64,000 bases of DNA, taken from Clostridia bacterium (lineage in GTDB: Bacteria > Bacillota > Clostridia > Oscillospirales > CAG-272). The stretch is from assembly GCA_017471825.1 (NCBI GenBank), contig JAFURQ010000021.1, positions 62,001 to 126,000 of the forward strand, given 5' to 3'. Shown piece by piece: positions 8,293 to 15,363 of this stretch (positions are counted from its first letter, which is position 1; each line of letters opens with the position of its first letter). The position numbers and the translations under genes are program-made. Below the pieces are notes generated by a model that did no database searches, was not told where the DNA came from, and saw only the letters and a list, made by a program, of their open reading frames with translations.

Positions 8293-9261
8293 ATGACTGC
8301 GGAAAAGCTGTATGAATTGGCGTGCGACACCTACGTGCGCGGTCTTTGCGCCCCCGACTCTGAAAAATACGAAGAAGAGGCGCTCGAGCTGATGCGCGCG
8401 GCGGCAGCGGCGGGGCATTTCAGGGCGCAGTGGAACCTTGCCGAGCATTTCGGCATATTCGGCAAAACCAAAAAGGAACAGGCGGAGGCACTGCGGTGGT
8501 ACGAGTCGGCGGCAGAGCTGCACGGCTCATCTGTTGCTATGTACGAGGCAGGCTCGCGTTATTATAGCGGTATCGGCGTAAGGCGACAGGTAAAAAAGGG
8601 GCTTTACTGGCTCGAGCGGGCGGCGGAAAGAGGCGTAGGCGAGGCAATCGTAACCGTCGGATTCCACTATGCCTTCGGGCGAAGCTCGAAAAAGCTGCAA
8701 AAAAAGGGCTTTGAGGCTCTTAACAGAGTAAATACGCAGGAAGTGACGTACTTGTACGAGGATTCGACTCCGGGCGAGCTTTACGACCTGCTCGGCGACT
8801 GCTACCGCTACGGCAAGGGCACCGAGGTCGACGAAAAAAAGGCGTTCGAATTCTATCAGGCGGCGGTTGACGAGGGCAGGCTTATCTCCCGGGTGGAGCT
8901 TGGAAAATGCTACGAGGACGGTGTCGGAGTGGCGCAGAATTTCGAGCTTGCTATTTACAACTACGAGCTGATTTCTGATTTCTGCACCGAGGCACAGTAC
9001 AGGCTCGGGCTCTGCTACCTTGATGGCAGGGGCGTCCCAAAGGACGAGGCAGAGGGTGTCAGATGGCTTACCGAGGCGGCAGACGAGCTGTGGGGTGACG
9101 CTATGTATGCCCTTGCGCTCTGTTACCTTGACGGCAGGGGCGTCGAAAAGGACGAGGCAGAGGGCGTGCGCCGTATGCGCACGGCATTCGACGAGGGCTG
9201 TTGCATTGAGGCGTACCTTTACCTGAACAAAATTCTCCCCGAGGAGTATCCGTTATCCTAA
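8293..9261 (+). CDS. Sel1-like repeat protein
   Basis: 322 residues almost wholly made of Sel1/TPR-like helix pairs of about 36 residues, for example AQWNLAEHFGIFGKTKKEQAEALRWYESAAE, AQYRLGLCYLDGRGVPKDEAEGVRWLTEAAD and AMYALALCYLDGRGVEKDEAEGVRRMRTA. Such solenoids are protein-binding scaffolds. The frame is open further upstream into the UPF0210 gene, but the ATG at 8293 (MTAEKLYELA) follows a GGGGGAGAG site and lies after that gene's stop, so it is chosen. No signal peptide, so cytoplasmic. Partner unknown; probably cotranscribed with the UPF0210 gene 23 bases upstream. Confidence 0.88.
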   Translation: MTAEKLYELACDTYVRGLCAPDSEKYEEEALELMRAAAAAGHFRAQWNLAEHFGIFGKTKKEQAEALRWYESAAELHGSSVAMYEAGSRYYSGIGVRRQVKKGLYWLERAAERGVGEAIVTVGFHYAFGRSSKKLQKKGFEALNRVNTQEVTYLYEDSTPGELYDLLGDCYRYGKGTEVDEKKAFEFYQAAVDEGRLISRVELGKCYEDGVGVAQNFELAIYNYELISDFCTEAQYRLGLCYLDGRGVPKDEAEGVRWLTEAADELWGDAMYALALCYLDGRGVEKDEAEGVRRMRTAFDEGCCIEAYLYLNKILPEEYPLS

Positions 9262-9273
9262 AAAAGCATTATA

Positions 9274-9319
9274 AAAAGAGCAAACGCTCAAGGTTTTCCT
9301 TCGGTGCTTGCTCTTTTCT
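9274..9319. terminator. Terminator between convergent genes
   Basis: AAAAGAGCAA (9274-9283) pairs with TTGCTCTTTT (9308-9317), with a smaller inner AAGG/CCTT stem. A-tract and T-tract flanks let it work for the Sel1 gene on the plus strand and the AbrB-like gene on the minus strand. Confidence 0.75.
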
Positions 9320-9336
9320 TCTGCAAAAGACATATT

Positions 9337-9564
9337 TCACATATTTATTATCTCTGCGATACAGCTTTCGCAGATTTTTTTGTTTTCTTCCTGCGCCTGA
9401 TTCTTACCGCAAAGCTTACATTTAACTTGTGCCCCTCTAATGATTATTGTATCTTCTTCAACGCTTATAATTACGTTATCATTTTCAGAAAGCATAATCT
9501 TCCTTCTGAATGATATTGGCAGTGCTATTCTACCAAGCTTATCTATTGCTTTTATATACTCCAT
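9337..9564 (-). CDS. AbrB-like transition-state regulator with Cys-pair tail
   Basis: 75 residues. The first 45 (MEYIKAIDKLGRIALPISFRRKI and onward) match the swapped-hairpin AbrB/SpoVT DNA-binding domain, including the LGRIALP core and the FRR basic segment. The tail holds two CxxC pairs, C49-C52 and C65-C68, like a small zinc knuckle instead of the usual ligand-binding end. The start has a GGGGTGG site. A long dyad straddles its transcription start, fitting autoregulation. Expected to bind DNA as a dimer; targets unknown. It is AT-richer than the rest of the window, like its regulator neighbour. Confidence 0.82.
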   Translation of the reverse strand: MEYIKAIDKLGRIALPISFRRKIMLSENDNVIISVEEDTIIIRGAQVKCKLCGKNQAQEENKKICESCIAEIINM

Positions 9565-9575
9565 TTTGCCACCCC

Positions 9576-9621
9576 TTGCAACACGCGATTTGATTATTGT
9601 AATCGTGTTGCAATTAGTATA
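9576..9621 (-). promoter_or_regulatory. AbrB-like gene -10 box and dyad operator
   Basis: A minus-strand TATACT (9616-9621) is followed by an inverted repeat TTGCAACACG (9576-9585) and CGTGTTGCAA (9604-9613), extendable inward by ATT/AAT past a two-base bulge. The dyad covers the likely start point and leader, so it could be an operator, or a hairpin in the transcript. No convincing -35 box was seen. Confidence 0.55.
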
Positions 9622-9663
9622 TCACATACTATTTGTCGAATGGAGTTGTATTTTGCGGTAAAA

Positions 9664-9696
9664 TGAAAAAATCTGCGGTTTTTCGCAGATTTTTTA
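9664..9696 (-). terminator. Terminator after the Xre-type regulator
   Basis: ATCTGCG (9671-9677) and CGCAGAT (9684-9690) with A-tract and T-tract flanks; the minus-strand T-run follows the regulator stop. Confidence 0.78.
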
Positions 9697-10017
9697 TTTG
9701 GCGTTTTTGACCATAGTTTCAACTACGTCGAAAATCTTTGCTTGCTCCTCGGGCGACAATGCTTCTATTTTGTCGGAGAGGCGTGATGCTCTCGCCTTGT
9801 AGCCGTTGTTGATTACGTCGCAGAAAATATCGTCAGCCGAGCAGTCAAGCGCGTTTATTATTTGTACCAGAAGATCAAGCTTTATGTTGTACATACCTCT
9901 TTCAAGTGCAGAAAGGTGATTCGTGCTTATTTCAAGTATTTCAGCGAGCTCCTCTTGGGTGAGCTTCTTTTTCTTGCGGTACTCCTGAACTCTTTTACCG
10001 ATTTCCTTCTCTATCAT
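9694..10017 (-). CDS. Xre/SinR-like helix-turn-helix regulator
   Basis: 107 residues. An Xre-type HTH spans about residues 8-62 (IGKRVQEYRKKKKLTQEELAEILEISTNHLSALERGMYNIKLDLLVQIINAL), followed by a short helical segment LSPEEQAKIFDVVETMV, which may mediate dimerisation or partner binding. The ATG at 10017 has a GGAGG site 7 bases upstream; a longer upstream frame lacks one. It sits beside an AbrB-like regulator, so the pair could control growth-phase genes as SinR and AbrB do in Bacillus, which is inference. AT-richer than neighbours. Confidence 0.85.
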   Translation of the reverse strand: MIEKEIGKRVQEYRKKKKLTQEELAEILEISTNHLSALERGMYNIKLDLLVQIINALDCSADDIFCDVINNGYKARASRLSDKIEALSPEEQAKIFDVVETMVKNAK

Positions 10018-10121
10018 ATCAAAACCTCCACAGCTTGATATAATTAGTATAATTGTAATACACTTACAAATAAACAATGCAATATAATTATAATAATTGC
10101 AATACAATTAGTTTCGGAGAA

Positions 10122-11636
10122 TCAAACGGTAATTTTCCGCGATTTCCCGATTTTTGAGAGTGGGATATATACGGCGAAAAAGGCGCATACGGCAAAGACG
10201 AGCTTCAATACGAGCCAGGTTGCTGTGGCGCCGTTGCCCGAGAAGGTGAAAAGGCGGCGCGTAATAAGCGCCGACGCGGTGGCGGCGAGGGTGGGAAGGA
10301 CGAAGGCGGTGAATAGATTTATTTTGAATTTTATTCTTTTGCGCAGGCGCAGGGCGGAGAGGGTGAAATTGAAGCCCTCCATCACTATTATCACCACCGC
10401 GTAGCCTGCGATGCCCATAAGGGGTATAAGCGACCAGACGAGCACGACCGAGAGGACGGAATCGCAGATGTTTACCCACATTGAATACACGTGCTCACCT
10501 ATGCCCTTTAAAATCGAGTCGGTAACGTGGTCGAGATACATTATCGGAATTATGGGTGCCATAAGGGCTATGTAGTACCCCGTGTCGTATGAATCGTACA
10601 GAACGTAGCCTATTTCCTCGGAGAAAATACCGAGAAGCACGGCGACGAGCGCCGAGTAGGTGAGGGTGGTATTAAGCGCCTCGTCGGCTATCCTTTTCAT
10701 CCTTGCCTGCTCACCTCTGACGGTGCTCTCTGCAAATTCGGGAACGAGGAGCCCTGCAAACGAGGAAAGGGGCGACATCGGGTACATAAGGAGCGGAAGT
10801 GCCATCCCGTGTAAAATTCCGTACTGTGCGAGCGAGTCGGTATGGCTTTCGCCCCTGTCGCGCAGGCGCTTGGGTATGAGTATATGCTCGAGGGTCAGAA
10901 GCGCCGAGCGAATGTATGCGGAGAGCGCGAGCGGAAGTGCCATTGAGGTGACGTCAGAGAAGCGACGGGGTGTATTTTTATCTCCGTTTGGCTTTCGTCT
11001 TCTGTCCAGAAGAAATTGTAAAAGTCCTACGAGGAAGGCGGCGAGCTCGGTAAGGGTTGTGGATATGCACAGGGCGATTGTCGCATACTCTACCCCGAGC
11101 CTTGCGAAGCGCAGGACGAAGAACAGGGTTATTGCAATTTTGAAAATTTGTCCGCAGACCTGAACTGCGGCATTGCGCGCTACGCGCTTTACTCCCACGA
11201 AATAACCGCTGAATACGGTCGAAAGTGCAATCGGCACGAGTGATACGGCGAGTATGCGCAGGGGCAGTATCGTGCGCCCGTCACCAAGCACCCTTATACC
11301 GAAATACTCCGCAAAAACAAGGAGCACAACGCTTGCGGTGATGCTAAAAATAAGTGCGTATGTGATAGCGTGGCGCATAATGCGCCTGACTCCCTTACCG
11401 TCGCCCTCGCCCACGGCTCCTGCGACGAGCCTTGTAACCGTCAGACTTATGCCCGAGGTGGCAAAGGTTACGGCAAAGGAATATACGGTCATTATCAGAG
11501 TGAAAAGACCTATTCCCTCGGCACCCACAGTGCGCGTTATATACGAATTAAAGAGCATACCCACACTTCGCACCGCGAGGGCGACTGCCGTCAGGAGTAT
11601 GCCGTTATAGAAGAAACGTTTTCTGTTACTGCTCAT
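10122..11636 (-). CDS. SpoVB/MurJ-type polysaccharide flippase (MOP superfamily)
   Basis: 504 residues with 12-14 hydrophobic segments and the usual opening of the group: FFYNGILLTAVALAVRSVGMLFNSYITRTVGAEGIGLFTLIMTVYSF. The family exports lipid-linked sugars across the cytoplasmic membrane. SpoVB-like paralogues are common in spore-forming clostridia, but this does not show that the organism sporulates. The start follows AAAGGAAAAATCT. It lies between rpsB-tsf and the regulator pair and is separated from tsf by two hairpins, so it is probably its own unit. Confidence 0.87.
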   Translation of the reverse strand: MSSNRKRFFYNGILLTAVALAVRSVGMLFNSYITRTVGAEGIGLFTLIMTVYSFAVTFATSGISLTVTRLVAGAVGEGDGKGVRRIMRHAITYALIFSITASVVLLVFAEYFGIRVLGDGRTILPLRILAVSLVPIALSTVFSGYFVGVKRVARNAAVQVCGQIFKIAITLFFVLRFARLGVEYATIALCISTTLTELAAFLVGLLQFLLDRRRKPNGDKNTPRRFSDVTSMALPLALSAYIRSALLTLEHILIPKRLRDRGESHTDSLAQYGILHGMALPLLMYPMSPLSSFAGLLVPEFAESTVRGEQARMKRIADEALNTTLTYSALVAVLLGIFSEEIGYVLYDSYDTGYYIALMAPIIPIMYLDHVTDSILKGIGEHVYSMWVNICDSVLSVVLVWSLIPLMGIAGYAVVIIVMEGFNFTLSALRLRKRIKFKINLFTAFVLPTLAATASALITRRLFTFSGNGATATWLVLKLVFAVCAFFAVYIPLSKIGKSRKITV

Positions 11637-11681
11637 AGATTTTTCCTTTCATATATTATTTATATGAAGGATTTTGCTCAA

Positions 11682-11718
11682 TAATAACAAAAGCGGCAAA
11701 CTCGGGTGAGCCTGCCGC
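11682..11718 (-). terminator. Second hairpin with T-run before the flippase gene
   Basis: On the minus strand GCGGCA and TGCCGC enclose a CTC/GAG inner stem and are followed by TTTTGTTATT. It backs up the tsf terminator or attenuates the flippase gene. Confidence 0.55.
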
Positions 11719-11740
11719 GGACGGAAAATAATTTTCGGTA

Positions 11741-11775
11741 ATAGAAAACGGCGGCAGGTGCCGCCGTTTTTATTA
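11741..11775 (-). terminator. Terminator of the rpsB-tsf operon
   Basis: AAAACGGCGGC (11745-11755), loop of four, GCCGCCGTTTT (11760-11770), directly after the tsf stop. Confidence 0.88.
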
Positions 11776-11787
11776 TGTTGGTTGGGA

Positions 11788-12705
11788 TTAGCCCTTAACC
11801 ATCTTTTCGATTTCTGCTGCGAAATCCTCTTCTCTCTTTTCAAGGCCCTCGCCCTTGTCGTAACGAACGTAGCCGGTAACCTTGATGCTTCCGCCGAGAG
11901 ATTTTGCAACCGACTCAACGTACTTTGCAACGGTCATGGAATCGTCCTTAACATAGAGCTGGTGAAGAAGGCAGTTGGTCTCGTAGTACTTGCCAATCTT
12001 ACCCTCAACGATCTTTTCAAGAACTGCCTGGGGCTTGTTAGCCATTTTGGGATCCTGCTGCATCTGCTTAATGAGAATTGCCTTCTCCTCTGCGAGAACC
12101 TCTGCGGGAACCGAAGCAGCGTCGAGATAAAGAACGGGCATAGCTGCGGTCTGAAGAGCAACGTTCTTCGCACACTCTGCGAACTCGGGCTTGTCAGCGA
12201 GGTCGGTATCGAAGGATACGATAACGCCGGTAGCGCCAAGGCCGTGAATGTAGGTGGAAACAACGCCCTCAACTACTGCGAAGCGGCGGATGGAAAGCTT
12301 CTCACCGATGGTGTAGGTCTTCTCTGCAAGAGCGTCAGCAACTGTGCCGCCACCAACGAAGGTGGAAGCGAGGAGTGCCTCAACGTCTGCGGGCTTGTTT
12401 GCGATAATGGTCTTGAGGACGTCCTTTACGAACTCCTGGAAAATTGCGTTCTTTGCAACGAAGTCGGTCTCGGAGTTAACCTCAACGATAGCGGTGGTGT
12501 TGTCGATAGTCATAATATCAACAAGACCCTCAGCAGCGATTCTGGTCGCCTTCTTTGCGGTTGCTGCCATACCCTTCTCACGAAGGATTTTAACTGCCTC
12601 TTCAAAGTTGCCGTTTGCATCCTTGAGAGCGTTCTTACAGTCCATCATTCCGCAGCCTGTCTGCTTTCTGAGCTCGGCTACGTCCTTTGCGGAAAATTCT
12701 GCCAT
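11788..12705 (-). CDS. tsf: Elongation factor Ts
   Basis: 305 residues with the hallmark start AKDVAELRKQTGCGMMDCKNALKDANG and the TDFVAKN motif that contacts EF-Tu. It exchanges GDP for GTP on EF-Tu in the cytoplasm. There are two EF-Ts repeat domains followed by GATGVIVSFDTD and a C-terminal tail. An AAGGAGGAC site precedes the ATG, 18 bases after the rpsB stop, the universal rpsB-tsf operon. Length is typical for Bacillota. Confidence 0.97.
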   Translation of the reverse strand: MAEFSAKDVAELRKQTGCGMMDCKNALKDANGNFEEAVKILREKGMAATAKKATRIAAEGLVDIMTIDNTTAIVEVNSETDFVAKNAIFQEFVKDVLKTIIANKPADVEALLASTFVGGGTVADALAEKTYTIGEKLSIRRFAVVEGVVSTYIHGLGATGVIVSFDTDLADKPEFAECAKNVALQTAAMPVLYLDAASVPAEVLAEEKAILIKQMQQDPKMANKPQAVLEKIVEGKIGKYYETNCLLHQLYVKDDSMTVAKYVESVAKSLGGSIKVTGYVRYDKGEGLEKREEDFAAEIEKMVKG

Positions 12706-12723
12706 TTTTTCGTCCTCCTTAAA

Positions 12724-13479
12724 TTACTCTGCTGCCTCTTCGGTAGCCTCTACGGTTGCTTCCTCAACGGGAGCCTCCGGAGCAGCCTCATCCTGGAAGC
12801 CGCCGTGTGCCTCGATAACTGCATCTGCAAGCGCGCCTGCGATAAGCTTGATAGCGCGGATAGCGTCGTCGTTACCGGGGATGATGTAATCTGCGTCGTC
12901 GGGATCGCAGTTGGTGTCAACGATTGCAACTACGGGAATGCCAAGCTTCTTTGCCTCAAGAACAGCGATGTGCTCCTTGCGGGTATCTACTACGAATACA
13001 GCAGAGGGAAGTCTGTCCATATCCTTGATACCGCCGTAGGACTTCTCAAGATCCTGCATTTCCTTAACGAGCTTTGCAACCTCTTTCTTAGGAAGGAGAT
13101 CGAAGGTGCCGTCTGCCTGCTTCTTCTCAAGGTCCTTAAGACGCTTGATAGACTTACGAATGGTGTTGAAGTTGGTAAGCATACCGCCGGGCCAACGAAC
13201 GTTTACGTAGTACTGACCGCATCTCTGAGCCTCTTCCTTAATGGTCTCAGCAGCCTGCTTCTTGGTACCTACGAAAAGAACGGTGCCGTTCTCCTGTGCG
13301 AGAGTGGATACGAAGTTGTATGCCTCCTCGAACTTCTTAACGGTCTTCTGAAGGTCAACGATGTGAATACCGTTTCTCTGGGTGAAGATGTACTCTGCCA
13401 TCTTGGGATTCCACTTCTTTGTAGGGTGGCCGAAGTGAACGCCTGCTTCAAGCAACTGCTTGATTGAAATTTCGAACAT
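12724..13479 (-). CDS. rpsB: 30S ribosomal protein S2
   Basis: 251 residues with S2 signatures [44 protein letters not shown] and [19 protein letters not shown]. The frame is open 22 codons further up, but the ATG at 13479 ([10 protein letters not shown]) has an AAAGGAGGA site and matches the family start. The Glu/Ala-rich C-terminus ([16 protein letters not shown]) is a common extension. Operon with tsf; preceded by a structured leader and a promoter. Confidence 0.97.
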   Translation of the reverse strand: MFEISIKQLLEAGVHFGHPTKKWNPKMAEYIFTQRNGIHIVDLQKTVKKFEEAYNFVSTLAQENGTVLFVGTKKQAAETIKEEAQRCGQYYVNVRWPGGMLTNFNTIRKSIKRLKDLEKKQADGTFDLLPKKEVAKLVKEMQDLEKSYGGIKDMDRLPSAVFVVDTRKEHIAVLEAKKLGIPVVAIVDTNCDPDDADYIIPGNDDAIRAIKLIAGALADAVIEAHGGFQDEAAPEAPVEEATVEATEEAAE

Positions 13480-13507
13480 TTTAATGTTCCTCCTTTGGTT
13501 TTTCCGC

Positions 13508-13568
13508 CATAGCGACATAATACTGCGACTTTCACCCGAAAGCACCGGCAGTAAGCCTACTCGCTATG
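13508..13568 (-). promoter_or_regulatory. Nested stem-loop leader of rpsB (candidate autoregulatory RNA)
   Basis: Three stems nest: CATAGCGA/TCGCTATG (13508-13515, 13561-13568), TACTGC/GCAGTA (13521-13526, 13548-13553) and CTTTC-ACCC-GAAAG (13529-13542). The structure lies between the promoter and the ribosome binding site, where r-protein leaders act, so S2 feedback is a natural guess. I cannot assign a known family. Confidence 0.6.
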
Positions 13569-13611
13569 TGAGATTTAGTTTTACCGCCCGCTTCGCGCGG
13601 ACAGCCTTAAT

Positions 13612-13640
13612 ATAATAACACACGCGCGTTAAAAAAGCAA
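13612..13640 (-). promoter_or_regulatory. rpsB promoter
   Basis: Minus-strand TTGCTT (13635-13640), 17 bases, TATTAT (13612-13617), upstream of the leader. Confidence 0.6.
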
Positions 13641-13734
13641 TAGCCTAATTCCTTCTAAATATAATATTTACAAATTGTTAACATTTATACGCGCGTTTAT
13701 GTTAAAATATATACAGCCTTGATGGAGGTGCTGT

Positions 13735-14409
13735 ATGGAAAAAAGCAAAAAACGCGCGAGAGCGATACTCTGGTTTGCACTCTTTGCGCTTGCCGAATTT
13801 TTAATATACTACGTTCTGTATCTGAGCGTGACTGCCTATGACGCGGTGTACTATTATCTTTACTTTGCGGAGAGATTCATTCTCCTTTTGATTCCCGTTG
13901 CCACAGGAGCAATTATGGCAAAGAAGGCGGCGGGCACCAAATCCTCCCTGCTCTTTGCTCTTTACGTTTCGCTGACGCGTCTTATTCCCTTTATTCCCTT
14001 CTTTTATCTCGAATACGTGTACGGCCCGTACGATTCGGTTGAGGCTATACTCCTATCGCTTCTGACCTCTGCCGTAACTGCGGCGGTGAATTTTGCGCTG
14101 ACTGTCGGAGTCTTTTACTTTATCAGCCATCTGGCAAAAGGACGCGGCGGCGCGGACACCGCAAAAATACCGCTGTTCAACACGGGCAACCCCTACACCC
14201 TCGGAATAATGATATGCTCGCTCGTGATTTTCGCCCTGAATCTCGGAATGGAGATATACACCTCGGTTCTGTTCTTCGCGGAGAACGGCTCGGTATTCTT
14301 TATCAACGAGCTTGTGATGCTCGTCGTATCGTACGTATATCTTGCTGTGCTTTTGCTTGGCTTACACCTCGTTTCCTGCGTTGCGGTAAATTGCTTATCG
14401 AAAAAATAA
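13735..14409 (+). CDS. Multi-pass membrane protein, unknown function
   Basis: 224 residues, mostly hydrophobic, with about six membrane segments after a basic start (MEKSKKRARAILWF). The cytoplasmic loop AKGRGGADTAKIPLFNTGNPYT separates the last two or three helices. I do not recognise a family. The ATG has a GGAGGTG site 5 bases away. It is divergent from rpsB across about 250 bases and ends at a strong terminator, so it is a single-gene unit. Codon use resembles the neighbours. Confidence 0.75.
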   Translation: MEKSKKRARAILWFALFALAEFLIYYVLYLSVTAYDAVYYYLYFAERFILLLIPVATGAIMAKKAAGTKSSLLFALYVSLTRLIPFIPFFYLEYVYGPYDSVEAILLSLLTSAVTAAVNFALTVGVFYFISHLAKGRGGADTAKIPLFNTGNPYTLGIMICSLVIFALNLGMEIYTSVLFFAENGSVFFINELVMLVVSYVYLAVLLLGLHLVSCVAVNCLSKK

Positions 14410-14412
14410 ATC

Positions 14413-14444
14413 AAAAGGCGCTCCTTCGCGGAGCGCCTTTTCTG
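14413..14444. terminator. Bidirectional terminator
   Basis: AAAAGGCGCTCC (14413-14424), loop TTCGC, GGAGCGCCTTTT (14430-14441), between convergent genes. Confidence 0.92.
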
Positions 14445-14453
14445 TTGGAAAAA

Positions 14454-15209
14454 TTAAACTGCATCGGGGTGCTTTTCTCTGATTACGGAGAGCGCCTCGT
14501 CGTCTGCGCATACGATAACCTCGCCCTTGAAGAAGCGAAGAACTGATGCGGGAACGTTCGGGGTTACTGGGCCGAAGAGGGATTTTTCAAGGATTTCAGC
14601 CTTTCCCTTGCCGAGAGCGATAAGAAGAATTTTGTCCGCCGCCATAATCTGTCCTATGCCCATCGTGAGAGCCTGTGTGGGAACGAGGTCACGCGAGGCA
14701 AAGAAGCGAGAGTTTGCATCAATGGTGGAGTCGGTGAGGTCAACGAGGTTAGTGCCATAGGTGAAGTGGTCGGAGGGCTCGTTGAAGCCGATGTGACCGT
14801 TGTTGCCTATACCGAGAACCTGAATATCAACGCCGCCCATAGAAGCGATAACGCCGTCGTAGCGCGCCGCCTCTGCCGCAGGGTCCTTTGCAAGACCGTT
14901 CGGGAGGTTGGTATTGCTCTTGTCGATGTCGATATAGTCGAAGAGGTTGGTGCTCATAAAGTAAGCGTAGCTCTGGTCGTGGTCTGCCGAGAGGCCTACG
15001 TACTCGTCGAGGTTGACCGTTTTTACGTTTTTGAAGGAGAGCTCTCCTTTTTCATACCTTGCGATAAGCTCCTTGTACATACCGATGGGTGAGGAGCCGG
15101 TTGCAAGACCCAAAACTGCGTTCGGCTTTGCCTTTACTATATCGGCTATAACCTCTGCGGCGGCTATGCCTGCCTCCTCTGCAGTTTTCGATGCTATAAT
15201 TTTAATCAT
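14454..15209 (-). CDS. nagB: Glucosamine-6-phosphate deaminase
   Basis: 251 residues. Family motifs: LGLATGSSPIGMY (phosphate loop), NLDEYVGL with the catalytic Asp, and GIGNNGHIGFNEPSDHF with the active-site His. It converts glucosamine-6-phosphate to fructose-6-phosphate and ammonia in the cytoplasm. The start MIKIIASKTAEEAG at 15209 follows GGAGATTATT; the ATG four codons earlier would leave no room for the site. It lies downstream of the kinase fusion, consistent with amino-sugar breakdown. Its leader carries the same hairpin plus binding site found before purC. Confidence 0.95.
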   Translation of the reverse strand: MIKIIASKTAEEAGIAAAEVIADIVKAKPNAVLGLATGSSPIGMYKELIARYEKGELSFKNVKTVNLDEYVGLSADHDQSYAYFMSTNLFDYIDIDKSNTNLPNGLAKDPAAEAARYDGVIASMGGVDIQVLGIGNNGHIGFNEPSDHFTYGTNLVDLTDSTIDANSRFFASRDLVPTQALTMGIGQIMAADKILLIALGKGKAEILEKSLFGPVTPNVPASVLRFFKGEVIVCADDEALSVIREKHPDAV

Positions 15210-15214
15210 AATAA

Positions 15215-15246
15215 TCTCCATTCTGTCGCCGTATGGCGACCGCGCG
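15215..15246 (-). promoter_or_regulatory. Hairpin-RBS leader element (copy 1, nagB)
   Basis: On the minus strand CGCGCGGTCGCCA, loop TAC, GGCGACAGAATGGAGA forms a stem GTCGCC/GGCGAC placed directly before the nagB binding site. Both flanks are identical to the copy before purC (58502-58532). A TATACT at 15249-15254 would start transcripts right at the element. Confidence 0.55.
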
Positions 15247-15266
15247 AAAGTATAACTAATTTTGTG

Positions 15267-15356
15267 TTTGCGACGATTTGGATTAAGGCTCCAAATCGCA
15301 AAAATTTTAGGGCGTGATCAGCTACAGTTAAAATTCGATATGGGCAATATCACGCC
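15267..15356 (-). other. Two stem-loops between the kinase fusion and nagB
   Basis: The gap holds GGCGTGAT/ATCACGCC (15311-15318 and 15349-15356) and GCGATTTGG/CCAAATCG with a bulge (about 15272-15300). The first is followed on the minus strand by a short AT-rich run. They may be processing sites or a weak terminator that lowers nagB expression. Confidence 0.4.
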
Positions 15357-15363
15357 AAGCTCC

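Noticed and set aside
11758..13467. A 569-codon open frame opposite tsf and rpsB
   Set aside because: The other strand encodes EF-Ts and S2 with clear motifs; this frame is Leu/Cys/Asn-rich noise.
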